From a virus, in the IMG/VR virus record IMGVR_UViG_3300011116_001020, positions 1-38,396 of that record: 38,396 nucleotides of DNA. One strand, given 5' to 3'. The translations under genes and the position numbers were made by a program. Below are positions 15,468-24,331 of this stretch, in pieces. Within the stretch, counting starts at the first letter, position 1, and the number at the start of each line of letters is the position of its first letter. Below the pieces are notes generated by a model. That model had not been told where the DNA came from. It was given only the letters and a program-made list of their open reading frames with translations, and searched no databases.

Positions 15468-15924
15468 GTTTTTTAAGCCCCAGCTTTTGCATTGTTTCTT
15501 GAAGCTTAGCCGTTGGCTTGTATAGGACAACCATTTTACCTAACATGCCACGTTTTTTGACAAGCCTGCCTTTCTCGTCTTTTAGCTTTTCAAATTCTCC
15601 TGAGCGAATAAGGTATTCAGCTACGCATCTCAACCTACGCTTAAGAGGAAGATCGGCAAGAGGAAATTTGCTACATATGGTATCAGGAGTCATATCACTA
15701 AAGGCAAGACGCAAACGATTGGCAAGAGTCAAGCCAAAATTAGGGTCTTCTTCTTCATATTGCTTTAAGTTTTCCAGATATCGCCTTAGGCACCCTTCAT
15801 CGAATGAACCCTCTGGAGGCATGAACATCTGCAGCTGCTTGGTTACTGATGCAGGCAAAATTTCTGCATAGTTCTCCATCGTAATAAGACTAATGTCAAT
15901 ATTCTTAAAACGATAGGTAATCAT
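15460..15924 (-). CDS. Unknown protein, 154 aa
   Basis: The start ATG 15924 overlaps the stop of the upstream HTH gene (ATGA), so the two are coupled. The protein is helical and basic at its end: CLRRYLENLKQYEEEDPNFG, TLANRLRLAFSDMTPDTICS, KRRLRCVAEYLIRSGEFEKL, finishing in a Lys-rich tail. The last 60 residues might form a small helical DNA-binding fold, but no signature is clear. Partner of the HTH gene by position. Confidence 0.7.
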   Translation of the reverse strand: MITYRFKNIDISLITMENYAEILPASVTKQLQMFMPPEGSFDEGCLRRYLENLKQYEEEDPNFGLTLANRLRLAFSDMTPDTICSKFPLADLPLKRRLRCVAEYLIRSGEFEKLKDEKGRLVKKRGMLGKMVVLYKPTAKLQETMQKLGLKKHE

Positions 15925-16340
15925 TCGTCCTGCCCTATGTTACGACGTGCATACATAGTCTGGCCTGTATGGAGCTGATGATCCCACAGATCAATTTTTT
16001 TGTTCTTACCAAAAGAAGCGATCAGGTTGTTCCATGGAATGCGAATCACCGCCTTGCGTTTGGGATCAGGAGTGACGTTGACATAATGAATGCCTTCCAC
16101 CCATCCTTTCAATGGATCTTTTTTGCCAGCACCAATCCAATTGCGGATGGTTTGGTCAGAGACATCTAAACGCCTTGCACACTCTTCTGTCGAAATGTAC
16201 TCATCAGCGTATGCTTGTGGATTCAGTACATCTGCATCAGTACCGTCGTGTTGCTGTTTCCAGAATGCAGAAAGAATATTCCTGATTCCTTTTAGTTCAA
16301 ACGCAATGTCTTCTAAGCCTTTTCTAATTCCGTATTGCAT
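15921..16340 (-). CDS. Helix-turn-helix DNA-binding protein, 139 aa
   Basis: Residues about 48-100 carry an excisionase/MerR-type HTH: YISTEECARRLDVSDQTIRNW, then GWVEGIHYVNVTPDPKRKAVIRIPWNNLI as the wing and dimer part. The N-terminal 45 residues form a helix (GLEDIAFELKGIRNILSAFW). It is the first gene of a minus-strand operon that runs through two unknowns and the Dam-like gene to dcd, so it probably regulates that operon or acts in replication or packaging. The start is ATG 16340. The 51-base gap to the divergent gene at 16392 must hold the promoter, but I see no strong hexamers. Confidence 0.75.
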   Translation of the reverse strand: MQYGIRKGLEDIAFELKGIRNILSAFWKQQHDGTDADVLNPQAYADEYISTEECARRLDVSDQTIRNWIGAGKKDPLKGWVEGIHYVNVTPDPKRKAVIRIPWNNLIASFGKNKKIDLWDHQLHTGQTMYARRNIGQDE

Positions 16341-16391
16341 AGCTGCAAATCGTTTGTTTCAATGCTAGTGTAGGGGAAAAGTTAATGCATC

Positions 16392-16676
16392 ATGGAAGAC
16401 CAGATTCCCCCGAGCAACATGCCTATCCCTGGGAGCATCAGCCCAGAACAACTGGCGGAGATGAAAGCACGTGCACGGGAAATGGCAGTGCAACAGGCGT
16501 TGGCAAGCCACGCTCAAATGCAGCCAACCCAACAAGTTGTTTACGTAAGGCGTAATTTGACAATTGCCGAATTGTTGTTTGTTTTTCTGATCTCTTGCGG
16601 TATTGTAACAGGAATTCAAGGGGTTTGGTACTGTGCAACTAATATTTTGCCTCGAATTGAAGTAAAGATGCGTTGA
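16392..16676 (+). CDS. Small single-pass membrane protein, 94 aa
   Basis: This 94-residue protein has a cytoplasm-like N-terminal half (ISPEQLAEMKARAREMAVQQ) and one hydrophobic helix at about residues 56-80 (LTIAELLFVFLISCGIVTGI). A short tail with Lys and Arg follows. Proteins of this plan, with VVYVRRNLTIAE before the membrane helix, recur in cyanophages from memory, without known function. Being a lone membrane protein next to fibre genes, it could be a holin or spanin-like partner or act in assembly; none of this is shown by the sequence. Confidence 0.7.
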   Translation: MEDQIPPSNMPIPGSISPEQLAEMKARAREMAVQQALASHAQMQPTQQVVYVRRNLTIAELLFVFLISCGIVTGIQGVWYCATNILPRIEVKMR

Positions 16677-16715
16677 GTAAGTCGAACTATAATTAAGTAT
16701 AATACTGCGCAGTAT
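16673..16715 (+). promoter_or_regulatory. Candidate promoter with palindromic operator before the repeat fibre
   Basis: Two perfect TATAAT hexamers occur at 16688-16693 and 16698-16703. TTGAGT at 16673 lies 19 bases before the second. A perfect 14-base palindrome, ATACTGCGCAGTAT (16702-16715), overlaps the second -10 box and ends 6 bases before the GTG start. This could be a promoter with an overlapping operator. The -35 fit is weak. Confidence 0.4.
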
Positions 16716-16721
16716 AGATAG

Positions 16722-18527
16722 GTGGCAAGTAGGCGGATCAGCGAATTTCCTGCAATTAATGGCGCTGATATCAACGAAGAAGACTTGATGACCTTGGTCC
16801 ACGTCTACGAGGTGGATCCACAGCTGCGCAACAAGAAAATTACTTTCACACAATTTCGTGGATACCTAGATAACTACTACGCCACGGTTACGGGCGAAAC
16901 CTTTAGTGGTAATGTAAGTATCTCGGGTAGCTTGGCTGTTGCAAGCCAGATTACAGCAGCTGGAATTACAGTCAGTGATAACGCCACTTTCAGTGGAATT
17001 CTTGTTCAAACCAATGCAATAGTCAGTGGAACAGTAAGCGGCACTACGTTTACAGGTACAACTGCAAGCTTTGTATCTGGCACATTTACTACCAGGGTTT
17101 CTGGCACAACAATCACTGGATCGACCGTTCAGGCAACCACCGGTAATTTTCAATCAGTAACAGGCGTTACCGGTATTTTCCACACACTCCTGTCGGGGGC
17201 TACAGTCACCGGCACTACGGCTCAATTCACCACGATTACAGGCCAGACAATATCAGGTGGAACTATCACTGGTGTTACTGGTGTATTTACTAGTACGTTA
17301 TCTGGAGCAACCGTTACAGGTACTAACGCTCAATTCACCAATGTCACCGGTGTCAATATCAGCGGCGCTACGGGAACATTCAGTACACTAACAGCTGGAT
17401 CCCAGGTAATTCAAACCAACTTAACGGTAACCGGAACGATAACTTCTAGTGGTTCCATCAATACCAGTGGCAACTTAAGTACCAGTGGCGCACTTACAGT
17501 TGCAGGTTCTGGAACCATTGGTGGTGCATTGAATGTTACGGGAACACTTAGCGGGACAACAGTAACAGGTACTACAGCAGCATTTACATCAGTTACTGGA
17601 GTTTCTGGTGTCTTTACCACTCAGCTTTCAGGTGCAACCATCACTGGCACCAGGGGTGCATTTACATCTGTCACTGGTGTCACAGGTGTTTTTACAACTC
17701 TTTTATCAGGCGCAACCGTTACTGGAACTACGGGCCAGTTCACGACTGTTACCGGTGTCAGCGGGGCATTTACTTCATTAACGGGTGCCACCATAACTGG
17801 CGTCACTGGTCAATTCAACACGATCAGCGGTGTCAGTGGCACTTTCACTTCGTTGACAGGAACGACGGTTACAGGCGCCACAGCCAACTTTGTTTCCGGT
17901 GTCTACACTACGCAGCTCTCCGGTGCAACCATCACCGGTAACACCATCCAGGCAACCTCTGGTATTTTCCAAAATCTTACTGCTGTTAACCAGACTTTCT
18001 CTGGTAATCTAACATTCTCTGGGACAACAACAACCCTTGGTTCTGGATTTTTTGCATCCGGCATCAGTGTCACTGGTACTGTCAGTGGGATTACTGTTAC
18101 AGGTTCGACGGGTCAATTCACCACGCTTACTGCAACTACAGGTAGTTTTACTTCGTTAACAGGTACAACCACCACTGGCACGACAGCTAATTTTGTCAGT
18201 GGTGTCTTTACTACTACATTATCTGGCAACACGATAACGGGAACAACTGCTCAATTTATTACCGTTACCGCAACCACGGGTAGCTTTGTTTTACTTACTG
18301 GTACTACTGCTACAGGTACGACGGCTAACTTTGCAAGTGGCAACTTTAGTTCACAGGTTTCAGGTGTAACAATCACCGGTTCAACAGGTGCATTCACCAA
18401 TATCACGGGTAGTACAATAACAATTACTACACCATCTGGTGCAACACCTGCCATTGTTTGTTCAGGTGTCGTGTCCGGTGGTGCCAGTGGATTTGTTATT
18501 CAAGGCCCTTTAACTATCCTGCCTTGA
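16722..18527 (+). CDS. Repeat-rich tail fibre protein, 601 aa
   Basis: This gene starts at GTG 16722. Residues 1-55 (RRISEFPAINGADINEEDL, then RNKKITFTQFRGYLDNYY) form an attachment head of a type common at the N-terminus of cyanophage fibres. The rest is about 20 imperfect repeats of roughly 28 residues built on VSGVFTTLLSGATVTGTTAQ with T/S/G/V in alternation, which predicts a long beta-helical or beta-prism shaft. The protein ends with GGASGFVIQGPLTILP. It would be a trimeric fibre for host recognition. It precedes the S74-type fibre by 40 bases. The repeats are also visible in DNA and could drive length changes. Confidence 0.85.
   Translation: MASRRISEFPAINGADINEEDLMTLVHVYEVDPQLRNKKITFTQFRGYLDNYYATVTGETFSGNVSISGSLAVASQITAAGITVSDNATFSGILVQTNAIVSGTVSGTTFTGTTASFVSGTFTTRVSGTTITGSTVQATTGNFQSVTGVTGIFHTLLSGATVTGTTAQFTTITGQTISGGTITGVTGVFTSTLSGATVTGTNAQFTNVTGVNISGATGTFSTLTAGSQVIQTNLTVTGTITSSGSINTSGNLSTSGALTVAGSGTIGGALNVTGTLSGTTVTGTTAAFTSVTGVSGVFTTQLSGATITGTRGAFTSVTGVTGVFTTLLSGATVTGTTGQFTTVTGVSGAFTSLTGATITGVTGQFNTISGVSGTFTSLTGTTVTGATANFVSGVYTTQLSGATITGNTIQATSGIFQNLTAVNQTFSGNLTFSGTTTTLGSGFFASGISVTGTVSGITVTGSTGQFTTLTATTGSFTSLTGTTTTGTTANFVSGVFTTTLSGNTITGTTAQFITVTATTGSFVLLTGTTATGTTANFASGNFSSQVSGVTITGSTGAFTNITGSTITITTPSGATPAIVCSGVVSGGASGFVIQGPLTILP
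16900..18470 (+). repeat. Imperfect tandem repeats within the fibre gene
   Basis: Units of about 84-90 bases repeat through this stretch and encode TGTTAQFTTVTGVSGVFTT-like modules, with recurring words such as ACTGGTGTC and GGCGCAACC. Copies are diverged, so they are old or under selection at the protein level. Unit boundaries vary and some units are shortened. Confidence 0.75.
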
Positions 18528-18566
18528 TCTTTTGAATTAAAATAGGAAAAAAACAGGTAAACATCA

Positions 18567-20540
18567 ATGCCGTACGGAACTATTAAAGTTGATACTATTA
18601 CTTTCACTGATGGTGGTGTAGATAAAAGTGTAGCTATTTCTGGGTTAGTTCAGAACCCAACTTTTACTGGCAACGTAACAGTAACTGGTACTGTATCTGG
18701 TGCAACCATTAGAGCTACAACTGTTAGTGGCGTAACGATTAGCGGTACCACTGTTAATGCAGCGTCAGGTGTATTTACAACTCAGATCTCAGGTGCAGTT
18801 GTAGTTGCTCCAGCTGGTACCGTTAGTGCTCCGAGTGTTCAAGTAGGTACTGGCGCTAGTATCGCGCCAGGTTTTTATGGCGCTGGTACAGATCAACTAG
18901 GTGTTAGTACTGGTGGGTCCAGTCGACTTATTATTGACTCTGTTGGTCAAATTCGTGTTGTTACACTAGGATCTGCAGCCGCACCCGCATTAGTTGTAGG
19001 TAATGACATCAACACCGGTATCTACAGTCCAGGTGCTGATCAAATTGGCATTAGCACAAATGGTGCTGGAAGATTGTTTGTTGATGCGAGTGGTGGTATT
19101 GGTATTGGCACTACAAGTCCCAATGCGACATTGCATGTTGCTGGCCCAGCTCGTATCGGCGCGAATGATACTAGTGATGCCGAATTGCAAATCGGCGCAG
19201 GCGCTACTGGCAACCGCAATGCTTACATTGATCTTGTTGGTGATACAACTTATACAGATTACGGCCTTAGGTTATTACGTAATAACAATGGAGCAAACGG
19301 CGATTCGTTTCTTACGCATAGGGGTACAGGCACGCTTTACCTCAAGTGCGAAGATGGCGGCTCGATTGGGTTTGGTACCAACAACACTGAACGCCTCCGC
19401 ATCACCTCGGCAGGGCTTGTAGGTATTGGCACATCGAGCCCTGGCGCAGCCCTTGATGTGCAAGGCAACATCCGCCTTTCTGCCTCAAATCCCAACATTG
19501 AGTTCAATAACGGCGGGGCAATGATCTATGGACCATCCGCTAATACTCTTGCTTTTGCTACAGGTGGCGGAGTTAGTAGCCCAGTAGAGAAGGCCCGCAT
19601 TGACAGCTCCGGCAGGTTGCTGGTGGGGACGTCTACTTACGTTCAAGGAAATACTTACACAACAGGAAATCTTCTCAATGTATCTGGAGGGTCTGGGGTA
19701 GGTCCTCAGCTCTCGACCTATAGCGCTGACGCTTTTGCTCTTGGTATTGATTTTTCCAAGTCTCGCAGTGCCTCAGTTGGTACTGGAACAATTGTTCAAA
19801 GCGGAGATGCGCTTGGGAACATCCTCTTCAACGGTCACGACGGTACTGGTTACAAGCAGGCCGCAGCGATTACCGCAGTTGTAGACGGCACCCCTGGCTC
19901 CAATGATATGCCAGGTCGTTTAGTGTTCAGCACTACCGCCGACGGGTTCAGTTCTCCGGCGGAGCGGATGAGGATTACGGGGGGCGGAACTATTCGCATT
20001 GGTCAATCGACTACAGACACGCCGGGATTTGGCAACACAACAACGGGCATCGGAATGGAGCCCAACAATGGTGCATTATTTTTATCTAGACCGGATGGTG
20101 GTTGCTCTTTATTTATAAACTCAAATCTTTCAACTGGCACGGCGGATGCTATGAATTTTAGGCGTAGCGATGTTTTCGTTGGATCAATTACTACAACTAC
20201 CACTTCTACTGCTTACAACACTTCATCCGACTATCGCCTCAAAGAAAACGTCACCGCAGTTACTGATGGCATTGCCCGCCTACAGCAACTGAAGCCCAGC
20301 CGCTTTAACTTCATTGCGGACCCTACAAAGACGGTTGATGGCTTTCTTGCTCACGAAGTGCAGAGTGTTGTTCCTGAGGCGATTACTGGCGAGAAAGATG
20401 CAGTCAATGACGATGGTAACCCCGTCTACCAAGGCATCGACCAATCCAAACTAGTACCGCTCGTCGTTGCCGCATTGCAGGAAGCACTGGAACGCATTAA
20501 CTTGCTTGAAGCTAAAGTTGCTTCCCTGGAAGCAAAATAA
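18567..20540 (+). CDS. Tail fibre with C-terminal S74 intramolecular chaperone, 657 aa
   Basis: Residues 1-90 continue the Thr/Gly/Val repeat style of the preceding fibre. Residues about 95-540 hold repeated IGIGTTSPNATLHVAG and ERLRITSAGLVGIGTSSPGA elements seen in phage fibres. The last 110 residues are a peptidase S74 domain: SSDYRLKENVTAV with S554 and D555, LQQLKPSRFNFI, DGFLAHEVQSVVPEAI, DQSKLVPLVVAALQEAL. S74 domains help trimerise the fibre, then cut themselves off. The terminal coiled-coil (INLLEAKVASLEAK) fits trimer formation. A receptor-binding role is likely. Confidence 0.9.
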   Translation: MPYGTIKVDTITFTDGGVDKSVAISGLVQNPTFTGNVTVTGTVSGATIRATTVSGVTISGTTVNAASGVFTTQISGAVVVAPAGTVSAPSVQVGTGASIAPGFYGAGTDQLGVSTGGSSRLIIDSVGQIRVVTLGSAAAPALVVGNDINTGIYSPGADQIGISTNGAGRLFVDASGGIGIGTTSPNATLHVAGPARIGANDTSDAELQIGAGATGNRNAYIDLVGDTTYTDYGLRLLRNNNGANGDSFLTHRGTGTLYLKCEDGGSIGFGTNNTERLRITSAGLVGIGTSSPGAALDVQGNIRLSASNPNIEFNNGGAMIYGPSANTLAFATGGGVSSPVEKARIDSSGRLLVGTSTYVQGNTYTTGNLLNVSGGSGVGPQLSTYSADAFALGIDFSKSRSASVGTGTIVQSGDALGNILFNGHDGTGYKQAAAITAVVDGTPGSNDMPGRLVFSTTADGFSSPAERMRITGGGTIRIGQSTTDTPGFGNTTTGIGMEPNNGALFLSRPDGGCSLFINSNLSTGTADAMNFRRSDVFVGSITTTTTSTAYNTSSDYRLKENVTAVTDGIARLQQLKPSRFNFIADPTKTVDGFLAHEVQSVVPEAITGEKDAVNDDGNPVYQGIDQSKLVPLVVAALQEALERINLLEAKVASLEAK

Positions 20541-20594
20541 AGCTTGGCATTTAACAAAACTATTTGGTATACTTGGTAAAGACTGTTGTTTTTT

Positions 20595-20894
20595 ATGGCT
20601 GACATCACTTGGAAAATTTCAAACCTGGAGCGGGAAACTGCTGATGGTTATGTGTATAACGTGCACTACACCGTTGATGCAACCGATGGTGTGTATCGTT
20701 CCAATGCTTACGGCAGCATGGGACTTGAGCGTGGTGATTCTCTCATTCCTTTTGCTGATCTGACAGAAGATCTTGTCATTGGCTGGATCAAAGACAAGCT
20801 TGGCAGTGACAAAGTAGCAGAGATTGCTGATGCGTTGAACACGCAAATTAACGAGCAAGCGCAGCCAACAAAAGCTACTGGCGTTCCTTGGTGA
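20595..20894 (+). CDS. Conserved small tail-region protein, 99 aa
   Basis: I start at ATG 20595 (MADITWKISNLERETADGYV) rather than TTG 20586. The protein has the layout of a small family I recall from many cyanophage and other phage tail regions: ITWKISNLER, DGVYRSNAYGSMGL, LIPFADLTEDLVIGWIKDKL, and an end ending in GVPW. It is soluble, with a beta N-terminal half and a helical C-terminal half. Function is unknown. Neighbours are the S74 fibre and the cell-wall hydrolase, so a tail or baseplate accessory role is plausible. Confidence 0.75.
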   Translation: MADITWKISNLERETADGYVYNVHYTVDATDGVYRSNAYGSMGLERGDSLIPFADLTEDLVIGWIKDKLGSDKVAEIADALNTQINEQAQPTKATGVPW

Positions 20895-20904
20895 TTTGGT
20901 AAAC

Positions 20905-20938
20905 TTGCCCTAGAGTTGATGCAAAAGCTTTAGGGCAA
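20905..20938 (+). promoter_or_regulatory. Hairpin overlapping the start codon of the GH73-M15 gene
   Basis: TTGCCCTAGAG (20905-20915) pairs with CTTTAGGGCAA (20928-20938): 11 pairs including one G-U, around a 12-base loop. The last base of the 3' arm is the A of the ATG. No T-run follows. Initiation would require the stem to open. Confidence 0.65.
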
Positions 20939-21957
20939 TGCCAATAAAATTTGTTGATGCTGCTCAATTTTTTAAAGGTGAGAAGCATCAGATTGACGCC
21001 TGGGAATGGCTTCAGGGTGAAGTAGATACTACAACCCTGGAGCTTTTTGCGTCTAAGTACCGTAAAGAAACAGCGGTAAAAGTTGTCGATAACAATAAGT
21101 GTGACAATAATTGGGAAGGTGTTCTAGCAGGTGCTTCTGCTGCTGGAGCCAGGTTCCCAGAAGTTGTTGCTGCCCAGTGGGCACTTGAATCAGGATGGGG
21201 CAAGGCAACGTCAGGTAAAAACAATTACTTTGGATTGAAAGGAAACGGATCTAATGTCAACACTCAAGAATTTATTAACGGCAAATGGGTAACAATTAAA
21301 GCAGGGTTTATTGATTTTCCAGATCTTCAAACCTGTGTCTGCTACTTAGTTGACAGGTGGTACAAAGACTTTGGCAAGTACAAAGGGGTTAATCGAGCTA
21401 AAGATCGTAACGACTGTGCCAAGCTTTTGGTAACAGAGGGATACGCAACAGATCCTGACTACAGCACCAAGTTGATTCAGATCATGGATCGGCAGACTGG
21501 TAAGCCTGCAGTAGATAAAAAAGAAGAAAGCAAAAAGACCTTTAATCCCTGGAGCCCATTCACAACACGTGTCACAGAACACATAACGTATGGTGAGTTA
21601 ACTCTCAGCCAAGAGGCAAGGCGTTTTACAAAACAACATCAATGTGATACAGCATTAGAACTGTGTGAATTCCTTGAAAAAGTCAGAGAAGAATTCAACA
21701 ACAAACCATTGATCATTACCAGTGCATCTCGACCAGAGCCCATTAACTCAGCCGTTGGGGGCGCACGCAATAGTGAACATACTTATGATGCACCCTCCAA
21801 GGGTGCTATTGATTTCTATATTGAAGGTATAAACATCTGGACGCTACAAGATTGGTGTGATAGGCACTGGCCGTACTCCATTGGCTACGGAGCAAAAAAA
21901 GGTTTTGTGCATTTAGGAATGCGGCCAGGCAAACCAAAAGTACGTTGGGATTACTGA
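20938..21957 (+). CDS. Two-domain cell-wall hydrolase: GH73-type glucosaminidase + M15 peptidase
   Basis: This 339-residue protein has two hydrolase domains. Residues 55-180 match the glucosaminidase (GH73) family: FPEVVAAQWALESGWGKATS with the catalytic Glu, NNYFGLKGNG, then DLQTCVCYLVDRWYKDFGKY. Residues 215-339 match M15 D-Ala-type peptidases: PLIITSASRPEPINSAVGG, SEH with H281, GAIDF with D292, and GFVHLGMR with H325 as likely zinc ligands. Spacing of the first two ligands is longer than usual. It would cut both glycan and peptide parts of the wall. With no signal peptide it is a virion lysin or a second endolysin. Its start lies in a strong hairpin. Confidence 0.85.
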   Translation: MPIKFVDAAQFFKGEKHQIDAWEWLQGEVDTTTLELFASKYRKETAVKVVDNNKCDNNWEGVLAGASAAGARFPEVVAAQWALESGWGKATSGKNNYFGLKGNGSNVNTQEFINGKWVTIKAGFIDFPDLQTCVCYLVDRWYKDFGKYKGVNRAKDRNDCAKLLVTEGYATDPDYSTKLIQIMDRQTGKPAVDKKEESKKTFNPWSPFTTRVTEHITYGELTLSQEARRFTKQHQCDTALELCEFLEKVREEFNNKPLIITSASRPEPINSAVGGARNSEHTYDAPSKGAIDFYIEGINIWTLQDWCDRHWPYSIGYGAKKGFVHLGMRPGKPKVRWDY

Positions 21958-22122
21958 TCAGCGCTCTTTGGCGCGGCCAACCACAAGCGCAAGGATTTCA
22001 ATAATTCGATAGGCTTTACGTACAATAGTATCGTCCTTCGGGGTAGAAGTCAAGGCAGTAATGGCAGATGCGGCTGCATGAATAGCAAGCACAGCTTCAA
22101 AGTAAGCTTGAAATTTGTCCAT
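21958..22122 (-). CDS. Small hydrophobic protein, 54 aa
   Basis: A 54-residue frame from ATG 22122 to TGA 21958-21960 reads MDKFQAYFEAVLAIHAAASA, ITALTSTPKDDTIVRKAYRI, IEILALVVGRAKER. It has two amphipathic or hydrophobic helices joined by a TPKDD turn. I recall similar short proteins with the TPTPKDD turn in other cyanophages, unassigned. Size and shape leave a holin-like role open, but the helices are only moderately hydrophobic. It abuts the hydrolase stop codon on the opposite strand. Confidence 0.6.
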   Translation of the reverse strand: MDKFQAYFEAVLAIHAAASAITALTSTPKDDTIVRKAYRIIEILALVVGRAKER

Positions 22123-22141
22123 GATACTTAAGGATCTTGTT

Positions 22142-22582
22142 TTATTCTACTGGATATGGTTTGTAGATATAGAAAGATTTAAAGTATGAATTGATTACCC
22201 AACCGGGATCTTCGTTGCGTTCAAACCATTTTTGCCAAACTTGAAATTGTTTATCAGGCAAAGCTGATTCACAACGTAGAGCCAATGAATCCCCTGGTGG
22301 CAACTCAGAATACCATTGTCTCAATTGGCGAATTGCAAAAGCTTGTATTTGATTTCCAGATTTCCCAGTAAGTTTTGCATCAAGTCGATAAGTGGAGGAT
22401 TTTTTGCGCCTATTCAACCAATCATTAATTTGCCTTTTAGATTTAGCCACTGCCAGACTTACTAGCCATACCACACCTGGTCCCTGTTTGACATAAGGAA
22501 TTAAACGCATTTTGAAATAACAATCCTGATGATTTAACTTCAACAATACGCTTTTCTTTTTACGCTTGGTACGTAAAGACAT
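22142..22582 (-). CDS. Unknown basic protein, 146 aa
   Basis: I start this at ATG 22582, which overlaps the upstream stop (TGATG). The N-terminus is very basic (MSLRTKRKKKSVLLKLN) and the middle is Arg/Lys-rich (RQINDWLNRRKKSS). The C-terminal half is aromatic: FAIRQLRQWYSELPPGDSL, FQVWQKWFERNEDPGWVINS, YFKSFYIYKPYPVE. No domain is recognised. Coupling to the 314-aa structural gene suggests a virion or assembly role. Confidence 0.65.
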   Translation of the reverse strand: MSLRTKRKKKSVLLKLNHQDCYFKMRLIPYVKQGPGVVWLVSLAVAKSKRQINDWLNRRKKSSTYRLDAKLTGKSGNQIQAFAIRQLRQWYSELPPGDSLALRCESALPDKQFQVWQKWFERNEDPGWVINSYFKSFYIYKPYPVE

Positions 22583-23526
22583 CAAGGTCGATTGGCAAGA
22601 GGAATAAAAATCTGCGGGAATTTATCAGTGTCTTGGTGCTGCGACTCCCAAGCTTCTTGCCATTCTGACAAAGAATGATCATGAATGGTATCAAAAAACT
22701 CATCGCCCTCTTGTGGTTCTGCGTAAATTACATACTCAGGTGTTTGCGCAGAAGGAATTGAATCACCAATGAACCAAGTGGATCCATCAAGTACGGTAAC
22801 TGTAACTCCAGAATTTACAGTAGCGGTAGCTTCTGTAAAACCGTTAGGCTTACCTGTAATTAGAGAAATGGTTGTATTAGAAGTGACGGGAGAGTTGATG
22901 TAGATTGTACGGTCATAATCAATAGCTGTTTCCTGAAGAAACAAAGACACTTCATATTCGTCTTCTAATGCAATAGCCAGTTCCGTTGGAGGGAATTCAA
23001 CAATAATACCAACTTCGTAGTCAAGAGGTTCATTGCGTGTGGTAGAAATACAAATCAAATAACTGCCAGCAGATAAGGTGTAGTATCTGTCATCGCCACG
23101 ATCAACACGATACGCAGAAAATTTGTTGTACAAGTCAGATTGCGCTTGCATTACATGACCAAAATATGGATGATATAACTCATTGTTATCAACAAGAGTC
23201 ACAGAGTCATCGTCAAATATCCCCCTGCCTTGAATAGGAATGTTGTCAAGACTATACGCAGATACTTGGATGTACTTAGGGCGCGGCGGTCCTTTGGTAA
23301 CAATAATCCACCCTGGGTCTATTAAGTTGATTTGAAACCAGTGGTTGTATGTGCCGCCGCCAAAACCACCATTAGAGGTTTGAGAAGTATCTTTATAGCC
23401 AATCAGTTTGTTTTGAGGGCCAAGACTTCCTTTTAAATAGCGTAACGTAGTGGTATCAAACGTACCAAGTACCAATGGATTGTCTTGCGTACGTTGACGT
23501 TGAGCAGTAAGTTGAGCCCTTGACAT
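22582..23526 (-). CDS. Virion structural protein, 314 aa
   Basis: This soluble beta-rich protein contains YNHWFQINLIDPGWIIVTKG, PPRPKYIQVSAYSLDNIPI and a C-terminal Ser/Thr/Val-rich part ending LPQ-like (DTDKFPQIFIPLANRP). The YNHWFQINL...GPPRPKYIQ layout is one I associate with conserved cyanophage structural proteins, though without an assigned role. Start is ATG 23526. Its stop overlaps the next gene. It is on the minus strand, separate from the main structural operon, as are the fibre-like genes near 35 kb. Confidence 0.7.
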   Translation of the reverse strand: MSRAQLTAQRQRTQDNPLVLGTFDTTTLRYLKGSLGPQNKLIGYKDTSQTSNGGFGGGTYNHWFQINLIDPGWIIVTKGPPRPKYIQVSAYSLDNIPIQGRGIFDDDSVTLVDNNELYHPYFGHVMQAQSDLYNKFSAYRVDRGDDRYYTLSAGSYLICISTTRNEPLDYEVGIIVEFPPTELAIALEDEYEVSLFLQETAIDYDRTIYINSPVTSNTTISLITGKPNGFTEATATVNSGVTVTVLDGSTWFIGDSIPSAQTPEYVIYAEPQEGDEFFDTIHDHSLSEWQEAWESQHQDTDKFPQIFIPLANRP

Positions 23527-23548
23527 TATTAGGTACTACCTTGTCACT

Positions 23549-24259
23549 TCATTGTAAGTGCGGCAAGTTTTCATTAGTAAGTTGAGGTTCTTCACCAGGC
23601 ATATCAATGTGGTACGTAGGCTCAGGTAGTGCCTCAAGTGGATGTGTAATTGTTGAGCGCAACAGATTATTTGTGAGACTTTCTGTTTTGTTTTGTTTTT
23701 CTGCATTAGCAAAACGCATGAGTTTTGGTGGGTCAAACTCAAGGATCAAAGGGCTAATGCGTTGAGGAGGATGCTCCCTGTTCCAGGAGGACAGCAGATG
23801 TACTGGATTGACGCATTGTTTATTACCGCAAGCATGAGTAACAAAACAACTACCGACATCACCCCACGTTGAAATGTAAATAGCCTTGTGTACTGATGTA
23901 TTCTCTGATAATTGTTTGGAATAACCTGAACGATACGAAGGAAGACAAATCCTTTTTTGCGGGCCATTGATATGCCAGCATTCATCAATCGAACCAATCT
24001 CAATGCGGTTCCAGAGTTTTATTAGCTTGTGCTTGTAGTTGTAGTTGAGAAAATTGACATCCATTCCACAGTTGTTCTTCCAGATTTTTTGAACGCAGTA
24101 ATAGCACCAGTGGTGTTCTTTATCCCGGATAGTGTGGTTATGGGGACAAGGAAAACCGCGATAGTAGCCAGAATGATCAAGCGTTGCATCATCACAATTA
24201 TTTGCATCATGTAAATAGCGGATATTCATTGGAGCCATACGGGAAACAAGATTTGCCAT
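23549..24259 (-). CDS. HNH homing endonuclease with zinc-binding loops, 236 aa
   Basis: Two zinc-type motifs are visible. The first is CPHNHTIRDKEHHWCYYC near residue 38. The second, THACGNKQCVNPVHLLSSWN at about 140-160, is typical of His-Me finger homing endonucleases (zf-His_Me_endon, HNH_3). The sequence between (ECWHINGPQKR, YRSGYSKQ, VHKAIYISTWG) is the usual core. The C-terminal 70 residues are a polar tail, perhaps for DNA binding. As a free-standing homing enzyme it would cut sites lacking it. It lies beside a second HNH gene and a repeat element, which marks this stretch as a mobile hot spot. Confidence 0.8.
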   Translation of the reverse strand: MANLVSRMAPMNIRYLHDANNCDDATLDHSGYYRGFPCPHNHTIRDKEHHWCYYCVQKIWKNNCGMDVNFLNYNYKHKLIKLWNRIEIGSIDECWHINGPQKRICLPSYRSGYSKQLSENTSVHKAIYISTWGDVGSCFVTHACGNKQCVNPVHLLSSWNREHPPQRISPLILEFDPPKLMRFANAEKQNKTESLTNNLLRSTITHPLEALPEPTYHIDMPGEEPQLTNENLPHLQ

Positions 24260-24302
24260 GAAGTAAGACTTAAATGAGAATGCTGAGACATTCAGAGATG
24301 CC

Positions 24303-24331
24303 TAATGACACTTTACGCCAAAGTGTCATTA
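24303..24331. repeat. Inverted repeat at the 3' end of the HNH gene, same core as the palindromic element
   Basis: TAATGACACTTT (24303-24314) and AAAGTGTCATTA (24320-24331) are perfect 12-base inverted copies around ACGCC. The core AAAGTGTCAT is the unit repeated in the element at 24761-25008, so copies flank the HNH gene on both sides. The HNH stop codon falls inside it. Confidence 0.8.

Noticed and set aside
17411-18454. Several minus-strand frames rich in Val, Pro and Thr inside the fibre
   Set aside because: They are mirror products of the Thr/Gly repeat on the coding strand.
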